A stretch of 64,000 nucleotides of DNA from Armigeres subalbatus (Eukaryota > Arthropoda > Insecta > Diptera > Culicidae): assembly GCF_024139115.2 (NCBI RefSeq), contig NC_085141.1, positions 381,689,278-381,753,277 of the forward strand, in the 5' to 3' direction. Of this stretch, positions 23,200 through 33,530 are shown piece after piece (the first letter of the stretch is position 1; the number at the start of each line of letters is the position of its first letter). Made by a program: the position numbers and the translations under genes. A model generated the notes under the pieces. The model did not search any database. It worked only from the letters and a program-made list of their open reading frames with translations, and was not told the DNA's origin.

Positions 23200-23756
23200 G
23201 GCTCGGCTTCACTAGGAAAAAAAAAATACAAAAACAGAGTGTAAATCGGCTGTGGCAGTTAGTAGTTCCGCTTTGGCTGCGGATTGCCATGACTAAATCA
23301 CATTTCACTTGACGCAAAAAATATATAAATTGACTACCGCAGAGAAAATCCACGCTTAGGTTAGAAGAAAGGAGACAATGTAACCGGTGAAATCTCCACA
23401 GCACCCAGTCAATTGTCGATGATGATCGCCCCGATCTATAAGCCCAAATGTTGAAATCGAGAGCGATGTGATTTATGATGTTCATTTAATTAGGGTGTCT
23501 TCGAAGCTTGTTGTTGTGAAGTACAAAAGTAACGATTTATATTACTCAACACAGTAATCAACTCGTGTACAATCTAATTATGGGAATATTTTCTCTAGAT
23601 GTAATGGTCATTGGGATGATCCTATCTGTTTCTGTAAAAAAATTGTGTGTCATAATGGTTATTGATATCGGTATTGGTGTTTCGGACGGTGGTCAAACAA
23701 TCGAATTAAGTTGAAACCATTAGTCTTACAATTTTTTTTTTCGAATCTCTTTCCAG

Positions 23757-23875
23757 GCCTTTTTATGCGTCCGGACGAGGCCAATCTCTACACTACCCTG
23801 GAACAAACGATGAGCAGTAATCCAAACGTGTACTTTCAACGGGGCGGCGGAGTCCATCCAGGAATGATGTACTAA
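23757..23875 (+). CDS. Probable last coding exon of a host gene
   Basis: A strong 3' splice site, a T10 tract then CGAATCTCTTTCCAG, ends at 23756. The exon begins with two bases completing a codon and reads LFMRPDEANLYTTLEQTMS, then NPNVYFQRGGGVHPGMMY and TAA at 23873-23875. Codon use is mixed and GC-richer than the surroundings, and the frame has no transposon character. This looks like the C-terminal tail of a conserved protein, possibly a membrane receptor with a cytoplasmic tail, but I cannot name it. The rest of the gene would lie upstream beyond one or more introns. I see no other convincing exon of it in this window. Confidence 0.6.
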
Positions 23876-24332
23876 AGTAAAAAAAACACAAATAGGGAAA
23901 AGCACCGACGAAGATGGTTCCTACAACAAACGTACGAAAACGAATGAAACACGGCCTCGACACCCGAACCAAAATGCACAGAAGGACACCCAAGTGGTCC
24001 TGACCGATTTCCGGTTTTTGAGGTTTCGGAGGCCGCCAAACGATTGATCGATAGTATTTTTTGGAGCAACACCAACCACCGTAGTACCGCTGCCGCCAGT
24101 CGCCGCCACTAGTTTGGATTCAGCAGCAATACCACATTACCAACCGATGCTGCACCGAGGACGGAAGCGACCACGGCAGGCGAAACAAGTGATTTTAGTT
24201 CAATAAGATTGATTTGTAAGGACACCCGCAGAGATCCCGAAATGCTTCTTCCCAGTTCCCTATTCGGTAGAAAAGAGTACGCAACCAGTAGACCACGCTA
24301 GGACCTGCTACTTTCAACTTCATTAGATTTTA
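23876..24332 (+). other. Probable 3' UTR, first part
   Basis: The sequence after the stop is moderately GC-rich and non-repetitive, unlike the neighbouring intergenic DNA, and ends at a GTAAGTAT donor-like site at 24333. Confidence 0.4.
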
Positions 24333-24558
24333 GTAAGTATGATGATCATTAAACAACGAATAACATTCTATACCGTAAATTTTTCGGAATATTATACAAA
24401 ATCATTAAAATCTTCACATTTTATTCCAATTTGGTCTTACTAAATCTAATAATCTATTCCAATCCAATAGTATCCAATTTTTAAAAATTTCAGTCTAATA
24501 CCGCAAAATGACGATTATTGGGACCAAATTCAATCAACTCAATTATTCTTCATTTTAG
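24333..24558 (+). other. Possible 3' UTR intron
   Basis: It starts GTAAGTATG and ends CTTCATTTTAG, is 226 bp long, and is markedly more AT-rich than the flanks. Size and signals fit a short insect intron. It lies after the stop at 23875, so it does not affect the protein. Confidence 0.35.
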
Positions 24559-25690
24559 AGTGAACCCGAGAAAATGTGATCTCTCAGAACAGACGGTAAC
24601 CGAGGAGAAGAAAACAGAGACGACAAGACCTACAACGAGGCACATCCATTTGGCTAGGTTTGCGTAACCTAACCTGAAGAGTAAAAGAAGCAAAATATCA
24701 TTCACCCGACCACCCCGGAAACCCTTTGGGGCACGCAGTATTGCAGTATTGCGTCATTATGGGCCACAATTTTCCACTCCACAGCCGAAAAGTGTGAAAG
24801 CGAAAGTGAGAGAAGGAAATTCCGATAGGCAAATAGTAAACCCTAATAAGCACTCGTTCATCAATCAGCAATCAATAGAAACTAGGTTAATCTAAATTAT
24901 ACAAATTTGTGCGGCTCACCCCACTTTTTCACACACTTGATAGATTTAAACTATTTAGGTAGACAAATCAGTGTTCATACCTTTTCCAATCCCATGTCCC
25001 TGTAGACTTAGAAGACTTTTGCATGTTTATAGAACTACTTTTACGGAAGACTAGTGACAAATCAACTGCAGCTACTCTTTATTCCACATAGGTGTTAGGA
25101 AGATTAAGGATATGTGTTAATACCGATGGACCTCCAACGGGAACAAAACTCTCTCTGTGAATGAATTTAACTGATGATTCTCGCTAGATTTCGAAAAAGG
25201 ACTTAAATAACAATGAGATTTGCTTCACTGGACGTCATGCGGCTTAAATTTGTGTGATCCTACATATTAAAGTGGGATTTAATTTCCATTGTTATTTCAG
25301 TCCTTCGGTGAAACTGTGTGAGAATTTCCTAATATTAATAAGTACCGCAAAAGTGTACAATACTTCCTTCATCCGGTAATTTCACTTTTGGTCCAAAAAT
25401 ACGTGGAATCAAAACTGGGATTACCCCTTCCCTTACCCCTCTAGTAGTTTAATTTGTACTCTAAGGAGATTAGAATGTGAAGTGCGAAATGAGAAAAAAA
25501 AATGTGGATCGAACCGATCGATCGATGCAGGAGCGTGCATAAATATTCGATAACAAAAAATATTCTTGCTGTAAATACTAGTGCCTAAAAATCGCCACCG
25601 GTTCGGAGGAGATAAATAGAATCGACGTTACTTTTTAAGATTGAGAAATGAGCGAATAATAGAACGTGTTTTGAATATCTTTTAGATACG
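24559..25690 (+). other. 3' UTR continuation or spacer; no gene
   Basis: There is no open frame of interest. AATAAA-like words near 25540-25620 could end the transcript, but the polyadenylation site cannot be fixed from sequence alone. Confidence 0.35.
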
Positions 25691-25959
25691 AAAGAAACCC
25701 CTAACTACTCTACTAAGCGCACCATGTGACTTTCATTTCCAAAAGATAGCAAATTGCAAAGATGGCTCTCTGATATCGTTCACTTTTCACCGGGCAAAAT
25801 CTAAACCAGTTTGTTTGCATGGCAATGAAATAGGTCTCAAAATAATGTTTTTCATCAAAATTTTTACGGTGGAAAGTGTAGTAAACAGTAATCGTGATCC
25901 CACTGGTTTGGATTTCAGTATACATGCGTCTCATTTGCCTAACTGGAATGAACAACCTA

Positions 25960-26462
25960 CAATAAAGCTCAACACACGGAGTGATCTTCCACGCAATACT
26001 TGTGTCACACCAGACATGACGGATGCTCAAGCATTCAAAGCTCTACAAACTCAACATGTGAGAGAGCTGCCTACGTTTAGTGAGAATATTATGGACTGGC
26101 CCGTTTTCGAAAACAAGTTTAAAACTACAACTGCCGAGTTTAAACTTAACAATCGGGATAATTGAACTACCCAATTGTGGGTAATTTTTTTCTGTGGTAT
26201 TCTCATCAGTGCGTAAACTTAAATTTTGGGTCGATTTATCTGTTCGTGTAGACTGAACAGTGCTTTGCAAGGAAAAGCGTGTAAAACCGTCGAAGCTTTA
26301 TTGTCATCAGCTGAAAACCTAGATCAAATTATGAAAATGCAGAAATCAAATTTTGGGCACACGGAATGGGTTGTTGCGAACCGACTGGAGGTCCAACGGA
26401 ACCTGGATTACATCAAAGACGGAAACATTGAGACGTTCAGATTTTTCTATAATACCGTATAG
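25960..26462 (+). pseudogene. BEL/Pao gag, N-terminal part
   Basis: 25960-26165 reads a frame with TDAQAFKALQTQHVRELPTF and then DWPVFENKFKTTT, the gag pattern L-P-x-F-x(5)-W-P-x-F. After a frameshift near 26165-26230, 26230-26462 reads LNSALQGKACKTVEALL, then the FGHTEWVVANRL segment typical of BEL gag (FGRPE.....L). It ends in a stop at the edge of the large insertion. Confidence 0.7.
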
Positions 26463-27596
26463 TTGGTACTGCAGTAGTGCTGAGAAATGTGAGGACAAAT
26501 GCATATTTGATGAATCCTGAGCTGAATAGCACATCTAGTCGAAAAGCTTCCAAACTTTAGCAAACAAATGTGGGTCCCTTATAAGGGTATGCGATAACAC
26601 AATTTTTCCTGACGAAACGAAACGAAACGAAAATAGAAATGCTACTGTTGGATCGGAACGAAACGAAACGAAATTAAATTTTTCTTCCGAATCTTCGAAA
26701 CGAAATCCGGGTCCATTTGATTCGAAATTTTACGAAACGAAACGAATTTTTTTTCCGCGGAATTTTTATTAAAAGTTTTTTAGCATTATATAGATAATGC
26801 AACAAAGGAATAAAAAAAATCCGCAGAGGAAATAATTTTGTTTAACATTTTTAAAGTCAAATAAGGTCGTTACAGTATATAAAAAAAATTGCACCGCCTA
26901 GAATTTTTTTCTCTAAAATAAAGTTTTGATGCGACACAAAAATATCGGAAAATTATAAGGTTTTACAAAACATTCTTTAACAAATCCGAGGAGGTTTTTG
27001 TTTTTTTTTTCATTTTAATATTTATCTTTTATAACCCTCTCCCCCTTGACCTTTCCGACATCAGTAGGACATTTATTAAATGTAACGGCTTAAGAACAAA
27101 ATCAGCATTTTGAATCAGCAATCCTCATTTTGAATATGAATCTGCAACATTTATTTGCTCAGCAGCTGTTCTAGATTCATTTTTGATACCAGTCAGTTGT
27201 CAAAAACTTAAAACTGTCATAACGCTCAGTTCTATTTACTGCAGATTTGAACCACGAATGAATCACGAGTTTCAAATATTTTGGTGTATGAATGCGTCAT
27301 TTTATCTACGGATAAATCCACTTTGCAATTACGGCCCCTTCCTTGGCAGCAACATAATGATTTCATTTAATTGAAAATTTTAAAAGGATGATTTCGGGAA
27401 ACCAGCGAGTTCGTTCTATTTTGCACCAGATTCAAACAAGAATAGTGATCGATAATTTGAAATGAAACTGAATCACTACTGATTTCATTCTACATAATTG
27501 TGACCCAAATGCCATAGGGAGAATCTAGCTTAATTTTACAAAAAAACATATGTAAGTAACAGGTTATTTTGGATCTATTCACCATTTTCAAAAGTA

Positions 27597-27907
27597 TGCC
27601 CCTCACCATAAACAACATGAAAATATTCATCTCATAATATCGCTTAATATTTCCAACAGATTTCATATTGATAAGATCTGTTCACTATTTTGAAAAGTAT
27701 TACAGATTCAAAGTGCCACCCATCCATTTCAATTAACATCTTGAATAAAGTATGCAGGTAAATTTTAGACCAAATTCATGACGATCTATTGAATTTGTAA
27801 AACTTTCCAAAATGGTCTTTTCAACAGATCTAAGCAGTATGAAAGCTGTTGAGTGCAATACAAAACTCTACTTTTTTTTCTTTGTGAGTTTTTTATTGTG
27901 AGGGGCA
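27597..27907. mobile_element. 311-bp element with TGCCCCTCAC ends
   Basis: The ends are TGCCCCTCACCAT (27597) and ATTGTGAGGGGCA (ending 27907). Inside, related blocks such as AAGATCTGTTCACTATTTTG and CAACAGATCTAAGCAG repeat in partly inverted form. There is no coding sequence, and the size fits a MITE. Confidence 0.55.
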
Positions 27908-27937
27908 TTTTTCATCCATCACTTTTTCATGAAGTTA

Positions 27938-28035
27938 TGGGCCAAAAACAATGGGTACGTTTGCGTGAGTTTTGACAGTTTTTCCATGGGAAAACTGTCA
28001 ATACACACGCAAACGTATCAATTGTGTTTGGCCCA
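27938..28035. mobile_element. 98-bp hairpin element with TTA target duplication
   Basis: The sequence is an almost complete hairpin. TGGGCCAAAAACAATGGGTA pairs with its complement ending GTTTGGCCCA, and CGTTTGCGTG pairs with CACGCAAACG around a CCATGG centre. It is flanked on both sides by TTA (27935-27937 and 28036-28038), the target duplication expected of PIF/Harbinger-related MITEs. Confidence 0.7.
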
Positions 28036-28398
28036 TTAGTCTTGGAAGATAAATGAAAATCGTGACTGCTAGATGAAAACCTTTTTTCGTTTCATCACAT
28101 TTTCACGAATTCTTTAGTGCGCTGCGGTGGGAGTTGAACCTAAACAATAATATCCTTGAGATGCGCTGACAACATTTTCACGCTATCTGCATGTAGGCAT
28201 CAGGGTCTGGGTCATTTGGCATAAAGTCAATTGGCATAAAATCATTTGGCATAACGCCATTTGGCATAAAGTCATTTGGCATAAAGTAATTTAGCATAAA
28301 GGCTATTTGTCATAACGGACATTTGGCATAATTTTGAACCACAACAAAAAAGTAGGTCATTTGCCATAATTTGGAACTGTTAAGGACAAGCATCTCGA

Positions 28399-28571
28399 AA
28401 TCCAAAACAAAATTCACTCGCGTTTTCAAGGGCACACCACTCAACTGTCGTTTTTATTATTCCACGGATGTTGCGACACTACAAAGCTGAAACAATAAAA
28501 ACTAAACTTGTCCACTGCCTCCGTATTGAGTGGTGTGCCCTTGAAAACACGAGTGAATTTAGTTTTGGATT
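28399..28571. repeat. Hairpin inside foldback-like element E
   Basis: Arms of about 46 bp (28399-28444 and 28525-28571) are near-perfect inverted copies, containing CAAGGGCACACCACTCAA and its complement. They surround an 80-bp centre. Confidence 0.65.
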
Positions 28572-28639
28572 CTGTGACGCTTATATTCTGTATTCTGAAC
28601 AAACTTCTATTTTCATAAAAACAATCACTTTTAATTATG

Positions 28640-29470
28640 AAGAAGAGATCAAATCGCCCATTGCATTGCAAACGCCCACTTTTAAAGAAGGGATCACTTC
28701 CACCATTGCCTTAATCCGGACAAACGCCTACTTTTAAAGATAAGAAATCACATCCACCATTGGTCTAATCCAAGCAAATGCCTACTTTTCAAGAAGTGAT
28801 CATATCCACCTTTGCCTTAATCCTAGTTTTAATGAAGGGATCACATCCACCACTGCCTTAATCCCGGCAAGCGCCTACTATTAAAGAAAGGATCACATCC
28901 ACCATTGCCTAAATCCGGGCGGGCAACTACTTCTTAGGAAGGGGTAATATCCACCATTGCCTTAATTCGAGCAAACGCCTTATTTTAAAAAAGAGATTGC
29001 ATCCACCATTGCCATAATCCGGCCAAAAGCTCACTTTTAAAGGTGGGATCACATCCACCATTGCCATATTCCGGACAAACGCCTACTTTTAAAGATAAGG
29101 AATCACATCCACCATTGTCTAAATCTGAACGAGCAACTACTTTTTAAGAAGGCCGGGCAAATGCCTACTTTTCAAGAAGTGATCACATCCACCCTTGTCT
29201 TAATCCGAGCAAGCGCCTAGTTTTAATGAGGAGCTCTCATCCACCATCGCCTTATGCCGAGCGAACGCCCTAATTTTAAGAAGAGATCACATCCACAATT
29301 GTCGTAATTCGAGCAAGCGTCTATTTTAAAAGAAGGGATCACATCCACCATTGCCTAAATCTGGGCGAGCAACTACTTTTTGAGAAAGGGTAATATCAAC
29401 CATTGCCTTAATCTGAGCAAACGCCTACTTTTAAAAAAGATATTGCATCCACCATCCGAGCAAGCGGTCC
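28640..29470. repeat. 58-bp tandem array inside foldback-like element E
   Basis: About 13-14 imperfect copies carry the landmarks GCCTACTTTTAAAGAA, then GGATCACATCCACCATTGCC, then TTAATCCGGGCAAAC. The copies diverge by roughly 10-20 percent by eye, with occasional partial units. Confidence 0.7.
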
Positions 29471-29789
29471 ATACTCGGCTAATGCATGCTTTCTTGTGGA
29501 TTGTGTATTTGGAAGGATTTCTTGAAGGATTGTGTATTTGATTATGTTATATTCACTATTCCAGGTTTTTTTACAGCACCACTGAGACTTGTCATTTATT
29601 TTATGAATAAACAAAAATTATGCCATATGTCCGTTATGCCAAATGACCCTCACTTTTGTCGCTGTAGTCAATTATGCCAAATGTCCGTTATGCCAAATGT
29701 TTTTTATGCCAAATGACCTTATGCCAAATGGCGTTATGTCAAATGACTTTATGCCAAATGACCCACTCCCTAGGCATAACCCGTCCCGG

Positions 29790-31520
29790 ATTATGTGGAA
29801 CAGTCTACTTGCCACGTATTTCCTGGAGCCCAGGAAAACGTTCCGAATTCCATGATGAATCTGTATAGCCGTTATTTCTGCAGCTCTGCAAAGTGAAGAA
29901 CAAATTTCCGTAAAAAATACGGTTATTTGCTGATTTTAGCAATAAAATGAGAGCTAGGACATGATTTAATCTTTTATTCGAGACTGTCTTGTATTCAGTC
30001 GGTAGCTCTAAAGAGGTGATCGCCATGCCAGTATTAGATAGACACTTTCAAATGTTAAGAGAAATATAAAATATCTAGTTTGAGTTTTCGCCAAAAAAAT
30101 TGTTCGGGTCTAGCTCGGGTTTAAGACTGCAAAAATTGTCGGGTACGGGTCGGGTTCGGGTTCGATAAGATTTTTCATTCCGGGTTTGGGTCGGGTCCGG
30201 GTTTGAAGGGAATTTCTAAACCGGGTTCGGGTTTACAAAATGTGAAACCCGACCATCTCTACAGCATAACTTAATTAATTTGTTACAGAATCTTCCAAAT
30301 ACAGGTCAGACTCGATTATCCGGAGTATCGATTTTATTTTCACTCCGGATAATCGAATCACCATAAAAAAAAATCTGCAATTAAAAAATCTATGTTTTAT
30401 TTTACTTGCAGTGGTGTAGTCTATTATTTAGAAAAAAACCTGAACAATCCACTTGCGGCATCGGTGACTTTCTGGTGTACACCCAGGTTTTTTTTACACG
30501 GTTGGAATTCATTAATTTCTCGGTAAACCTGAACTTCCACAGCTTTTTAAATGCCCTCTGAATTTTCTTTGATTTTTTGTGAATTTTTTCGTGGGGTTAA
30601 CTCATAGTTTCATTGACGCAAAAGGTCTTAAACGACTAAAAGCAAACCGTGTAAAAAAAACCTGGGTGTATTATGAAAATACAGTGTTTTTGCCATAACT
30701 TTTGAATACATAGTAAATTTTCACTATAAAATGATAAGACAGGAAATCCTGAATGCAAGAATGGTTGAGAATACGTGCAAAAAAAATGTCGGGATTATTT
30801 ACGCGCTTTTTGTACAAAAATAGTATTTGGCCATTATGACATTTATGATTATTGCTAAATATTAACTGTTAAAAGCAGCAGCACGTCCAAACTAACAACA
30901 AACTGCCCTACGGAAAACACACTGCACCGGCACGATTGTGACAGAAAATCGGTACGATTTTGAAGCATTTGAACAATCTGGATCTGAAGAATCTAGAAAA
31001 TGTGAAAAAATATAGATTTCCATGATATACGGAATCAAAAATATCTGAAGGTAGAAGTTTAGGTCATGACAATGATCTCAATCGGAAAGATATGAATCAG
31101 TTCCAGATTCCGAAATAAATAAGATATCAGAGAATGCCTCAAATCTGGAGCATTCTTAAATCTGCGAAGATCTAACAATCTACTAAATCAGGAAAACTTC
31201 TGAAACGTCACCATCTCCATTTCATTGTTTTCAAACAATGGTTGTTCAAACGGACAATATTCAGTAGTCCAGTGAGAATTATTTCGCTTTTCGAAGAGTT
31301 TCCACAACTAGAAGAGCACAAATCGAACAAACGCCTCAGAATACATTACATGTTACATATACAAACACAACTCAGTTAAACTTAAATAAAAATATAGCAT
31401 ACCAAAACGATGAGATCTACAAAGTCGCAAGTCGCAAGCTTAATGCGTTTCTGTTTAAGATACAGAATTGTATTATGTAGTGAGATTTAGTGAAAGAATT
31501 TATATGTATAAAATATTGAG
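29790..31520. other. No gene; simple GGGTCGGGTT tract and pogo-like inverted pair
   Basis: 30113-30260 is rich in GGGTCGGGTTCGGGTTCG words ending in AAACCCGACCATCTCT. This looks like the end of an unidentified element, not a telomere repeat. 30313-30327 and 30341-30355 form an inverted pair around TCGATTATCCGGAGT, related to 10616. No coding region is seen. Confidence 0.4.
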
Positions 31521-31529
31521 TAGAGTTTG

Positions 31530-31694
31530 GGGGTCGTACACTTATTACGTAAGCATTTTTTCTGGGTTTTTCGACACCCCCTCCCCCCATGTAAGATTTT
31601 TTTCATACAAAAGAATTTTTATTTATATGGAGCGTAAGATATTGACCGACCCCCCCTCCCCCCATAAGTGCTTACGTAATATGTGTACGGCCCC
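31530..31694. mobile_element. 165-bp element with GGGGYCGTACAC termini
   Basis: The ends GGGGTCGTACACTTATTACG and (inverted) CGTAATATGTGTACGGCCCC are nearly identical over 30 bp, extending through ACGTAAGCA. The centre has two CCCCCTCCCCCCAT blocks. Similar GGGGCCGT...TTACGTAA elements are common in insects to my knowledge. It is non-coding. Confidence 0.6.
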
Positions 31695-31752
31695 TTGAAT
31701 GGCTTTACTAAGCGGCGCAGCCGAATTTTTTTATGATATGGAAATTGGAATT

Positions 31753-32213
31753 ATGAAAAATTATTTTTGCAATTCCTGATCATAATACCTGGTTTACAGT
31801 TGTCATTTGAGTGATAAAACGGCCTACTTTTCCATACCAACATAATGGATGCTTTAATGACCATTATGCAACTCAAATGGGTTGCATAATATACATTATA
31901 GCACTCATTTGCGAGCTATAATGAAAAACCTACATTGGGACAGTAGTTACTTGACTACATTTAGCTGAATTAGTTTGGGTGAGTGTTTAAATAGTGTACT
32001 CTAAGCGTCTCGTAATAAATGAAATGGTTTGTTGGACATAACATCACAATTTTCCAAAGGCAATTGCATTCATCGCTTCATAGCTTTTCAAGCTATGCAA
32101 TTTGGCACGATAAGATGGAATCTTATTGTTCTCTGCCGCAACATAATTTATTGGCACGAGTGATCATGTGGAGTAAATTCGATTGTACAATTTTGGTATA
32201 GATTAATCATATC
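31753..32213. repeat. Dispersed 440-bp repeat, copy 2
   Basis: This is the direct-orientation partner of 20168-20609, here uninterrupted. It shows the likely pre-insertion sequence of the hAT target. Confidence 0.7.
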
Positions 32214-32233
32214 AAAGCCCATTTTCGTCATTG

Positions 32234-32380
32234 CAAAAAATAGAGTGTGCAACTCGTTTGCAAAACTCGATTTTTCAGCACTCGTAGTATTTATCCAACT
32301 CGGCAAGCCTCGTTGGATAAACGTACAACTCGTGCTGAAAAAATCATCTTTTTGCAACTAGTTGCACAAACTACTATTTC
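32234..32380. repeat. 147-bp hairpin repeat
   Basis: AAAAATAGAG..TGTGCAACT at the left and GTTGCACAAACTACTATTT at the right are inverted. Inner arms TTTTTCAGCACTCG/CGTGCTGAAAAA and TTTATCCAAC/GTTGGATAAA complete a stem to the centre. Confidence 0.55.
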
Positions 32381-32565
32381 GGAATTCCGCGAAATTCCGT
32401 TAAATTTCGTTAAAAGAATGATTTTTCTGTCGAAATTTTCTAAATTTAACGATACGAAACGAAATTAGAAAATTGGATTTCGCCATACTCAAATTCCGCG
32501 GAATTCCGCGGAATTTCGTTTCGAATGCCCTAAAACGAAATTTTTCGAAATACCGCATATGCTTA

Positions 32566-32999
32566 GTCCCTTATAAGGCTGAACTGTTGAGGACAAAAGG
32601 AATCGTCGAAAAGCTTCCAAACTTTAGCAAACAAATGTGGGTCCCTTATAAGGCTGAACTGTTGAGGACAAAAGGAATCGTTGACTTCCAGGCTTTTTTG
32701 CGGTGGTTGGAGGAGGAAATGTATTTGCTGGGCGCAAGCAAATATCAACTACGAAGCAGAAAGCACCAGTTTTTTACGTCAATAACGAGAACGCAGAAAC
32801 GAAGTGTCCCCTATGCAGCGCGACGGATCACAATTCTTTGGCAAAGTGTGAAAAATTCCGCAAACTCTCAGTGCAACAGCGTCGGTCTACAGCTAGAATT
32901 TGTAAAGTTTGCTATGTATGTCTGAAGGCAGACCACAATCGTCAGAAATGCACATCGAACAAGACGTGTTCGGTAGTACGAGTTGGTACACTCGGATGA
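32566..32999 (+). pseudogene. BEL/Pao gag, C-terminal part with zinc knuckle, and 75-bp duplication
   Basis: The segment contains VPYKAELLRTKGIVDFQAF followed by LRWLEEE, then a frame change and KCPLCSATDHNSLAKCEKF and CKVCYVCLKADHNRQKC, the cysteine-rich end of BEL gag. The stretch 32566-32640 is repeated in tandem from 32641, a 75-bp duplication, so the VPYKAELLRTKGIV segment appears twice. Confidence 0.7.
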
Positions 33000-33089
33000 T
33001 ATTCCAAAGCAATCAACTCGCAAAGCGACCAACGAATCTAAATCAGTTGAAAACCTATGCCACCTGACTGCACGAAGTTCGTGTAGGAA

Positions 33090-33190
33090 AAGTTAAAATC
33101 CGAACCGGTAGTGAAGTACTCGAAATTTCCGCACTTTTCGATGAGGGATCATCCAGTTCAATGATTGACGTATCCCTGGCTGATGTGATG
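33090..33190 (+). pseudogene. BEL/Pao aspartic protease fragment
   Basis: It reads EVLEISALFDEGSSSSMID and SLADVM. ALFDEGSS corresponds to the retroviral-type protease active site (DSG or DEG followed by S/T). The frame is cut at 33190 by the foldback-like element C and resumes after 33530. Confidence 0.65.
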
Positions 33191-33530
33191 GGAGAATTTA
33201 GGCCGAGACCCATCTGGCCGAAAGAGTCATTTGGCCCAAAGGGTGTTTTAGCCGAAAGGGTCATTAGGCCGAAAGGGTTGTTTGGCCGAAATGGTCGTGA
33301 GACATCTCATTACCAACTTCGAACTACTCACTTTTCACAGTAAGAAGTGAGAAATGAGGAGTGAGAAGTGAGACGTCTCATTTCGCACTCCTCACTTCTC
33401 GCTGTAAAAGGTGAGTAGTGCGAAGTGAATAGTGAGACGTCTCACTACCTCGGCCAAACAATTTTCGGCCTAGTGGCATTCGGCCAACTGGCTTTCGAAC
33501 GAATGGGTTTCGGGAAACGACCCTTCCCCA
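33191..33530. mobile_element. Foldback-like element C, with 8-bp target duplication in BEL/Pao
   Basis: Forward 17-bp units (TTTGGCCGAAAGGGTC type) lie at 33200-33295, inverted units at 33450-33515, and the GTGAGAAGTGAGAAATGAGG and GAGACGTCTC core in between. ATGTGATG occurs at 33183-33190 and 33531-33538, and the protease frame continues across them, which fixes both ends. The right terminus, read inward, is TGGGGAAGGGTCGTTT, matching the left end of copy D (GGGGAAGGGCCGTTT). At 340 bp it is the shortest copy and the best delimited. Confidence 0.8.

Larger units (their letters stand above)
28201..29770. mobile_element. Foldback-like element E, GGCATAAA type, with 7-bp target duplication
   Basis: The left arm 28201-28335 is tandem 15-bp units of GTCATTTGGCATAAA. 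The right arm 29620-29770 is the same unit inverted (TTTATGCCAAATGAC). The ends CAGGGTCTGGGTCATTTGGC and GCCAAATGACCCACTCCC match as inverted termini. TAGGCAT flanks both sides (28194-28200, 29771-29777). The centre holds a hairpin (28399-28571) and a 58-bp tandem array (28640-29470). It shares only the core CATTTGGC with the GGCCGAAA-type copies, so it is a sister family. No protein is encoded. Confidence 0.75.
26587..32565. mobile_element. Composite 6-kb insertion in the BEL/Pao gag, ACGAA-rich at both edges
   Basis: Thirteen bases, GTCCCTTATAAGG, occur at 26574-26586 and again at 32566-32578, and the gag continues across them, so everything between is inserted. The outer edges are rich in GAAACGAAACG (26615-26760) and its complement-like TTCGTTTCG and TTCCGCGGAATT (32385-32560). 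The edge words GTATGCG and CGCATATGC are roughly inverted, which suggests one parent element with ACGAA-rich ends. That parent was later enlarged by the foldback-like element at 28201, the 31753 repeat and several small inverted-repeat elements. No transposase is recognised. Confidence 0.55.

Noticed and set aside
22986..23312. Arg/His-rich 108-residue plus-strand frame
   Set aside because: No motif, biased composition, and it overlaps the more plausible splice acceptor and small frame on the other strand.
28640..29470. CRISPR-like array
   Set aside because: The units are contiguous 58-bp tandem repeats without unique spacers, in an insect genome and inside a transposon-like block.
30113..30260. 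Telomere-like GGGTTCGGGT tract
   Set aside because: Irregular units, and it ends abruptly in AAACCCGACC. More like the end of an unidentified element than a telomere.
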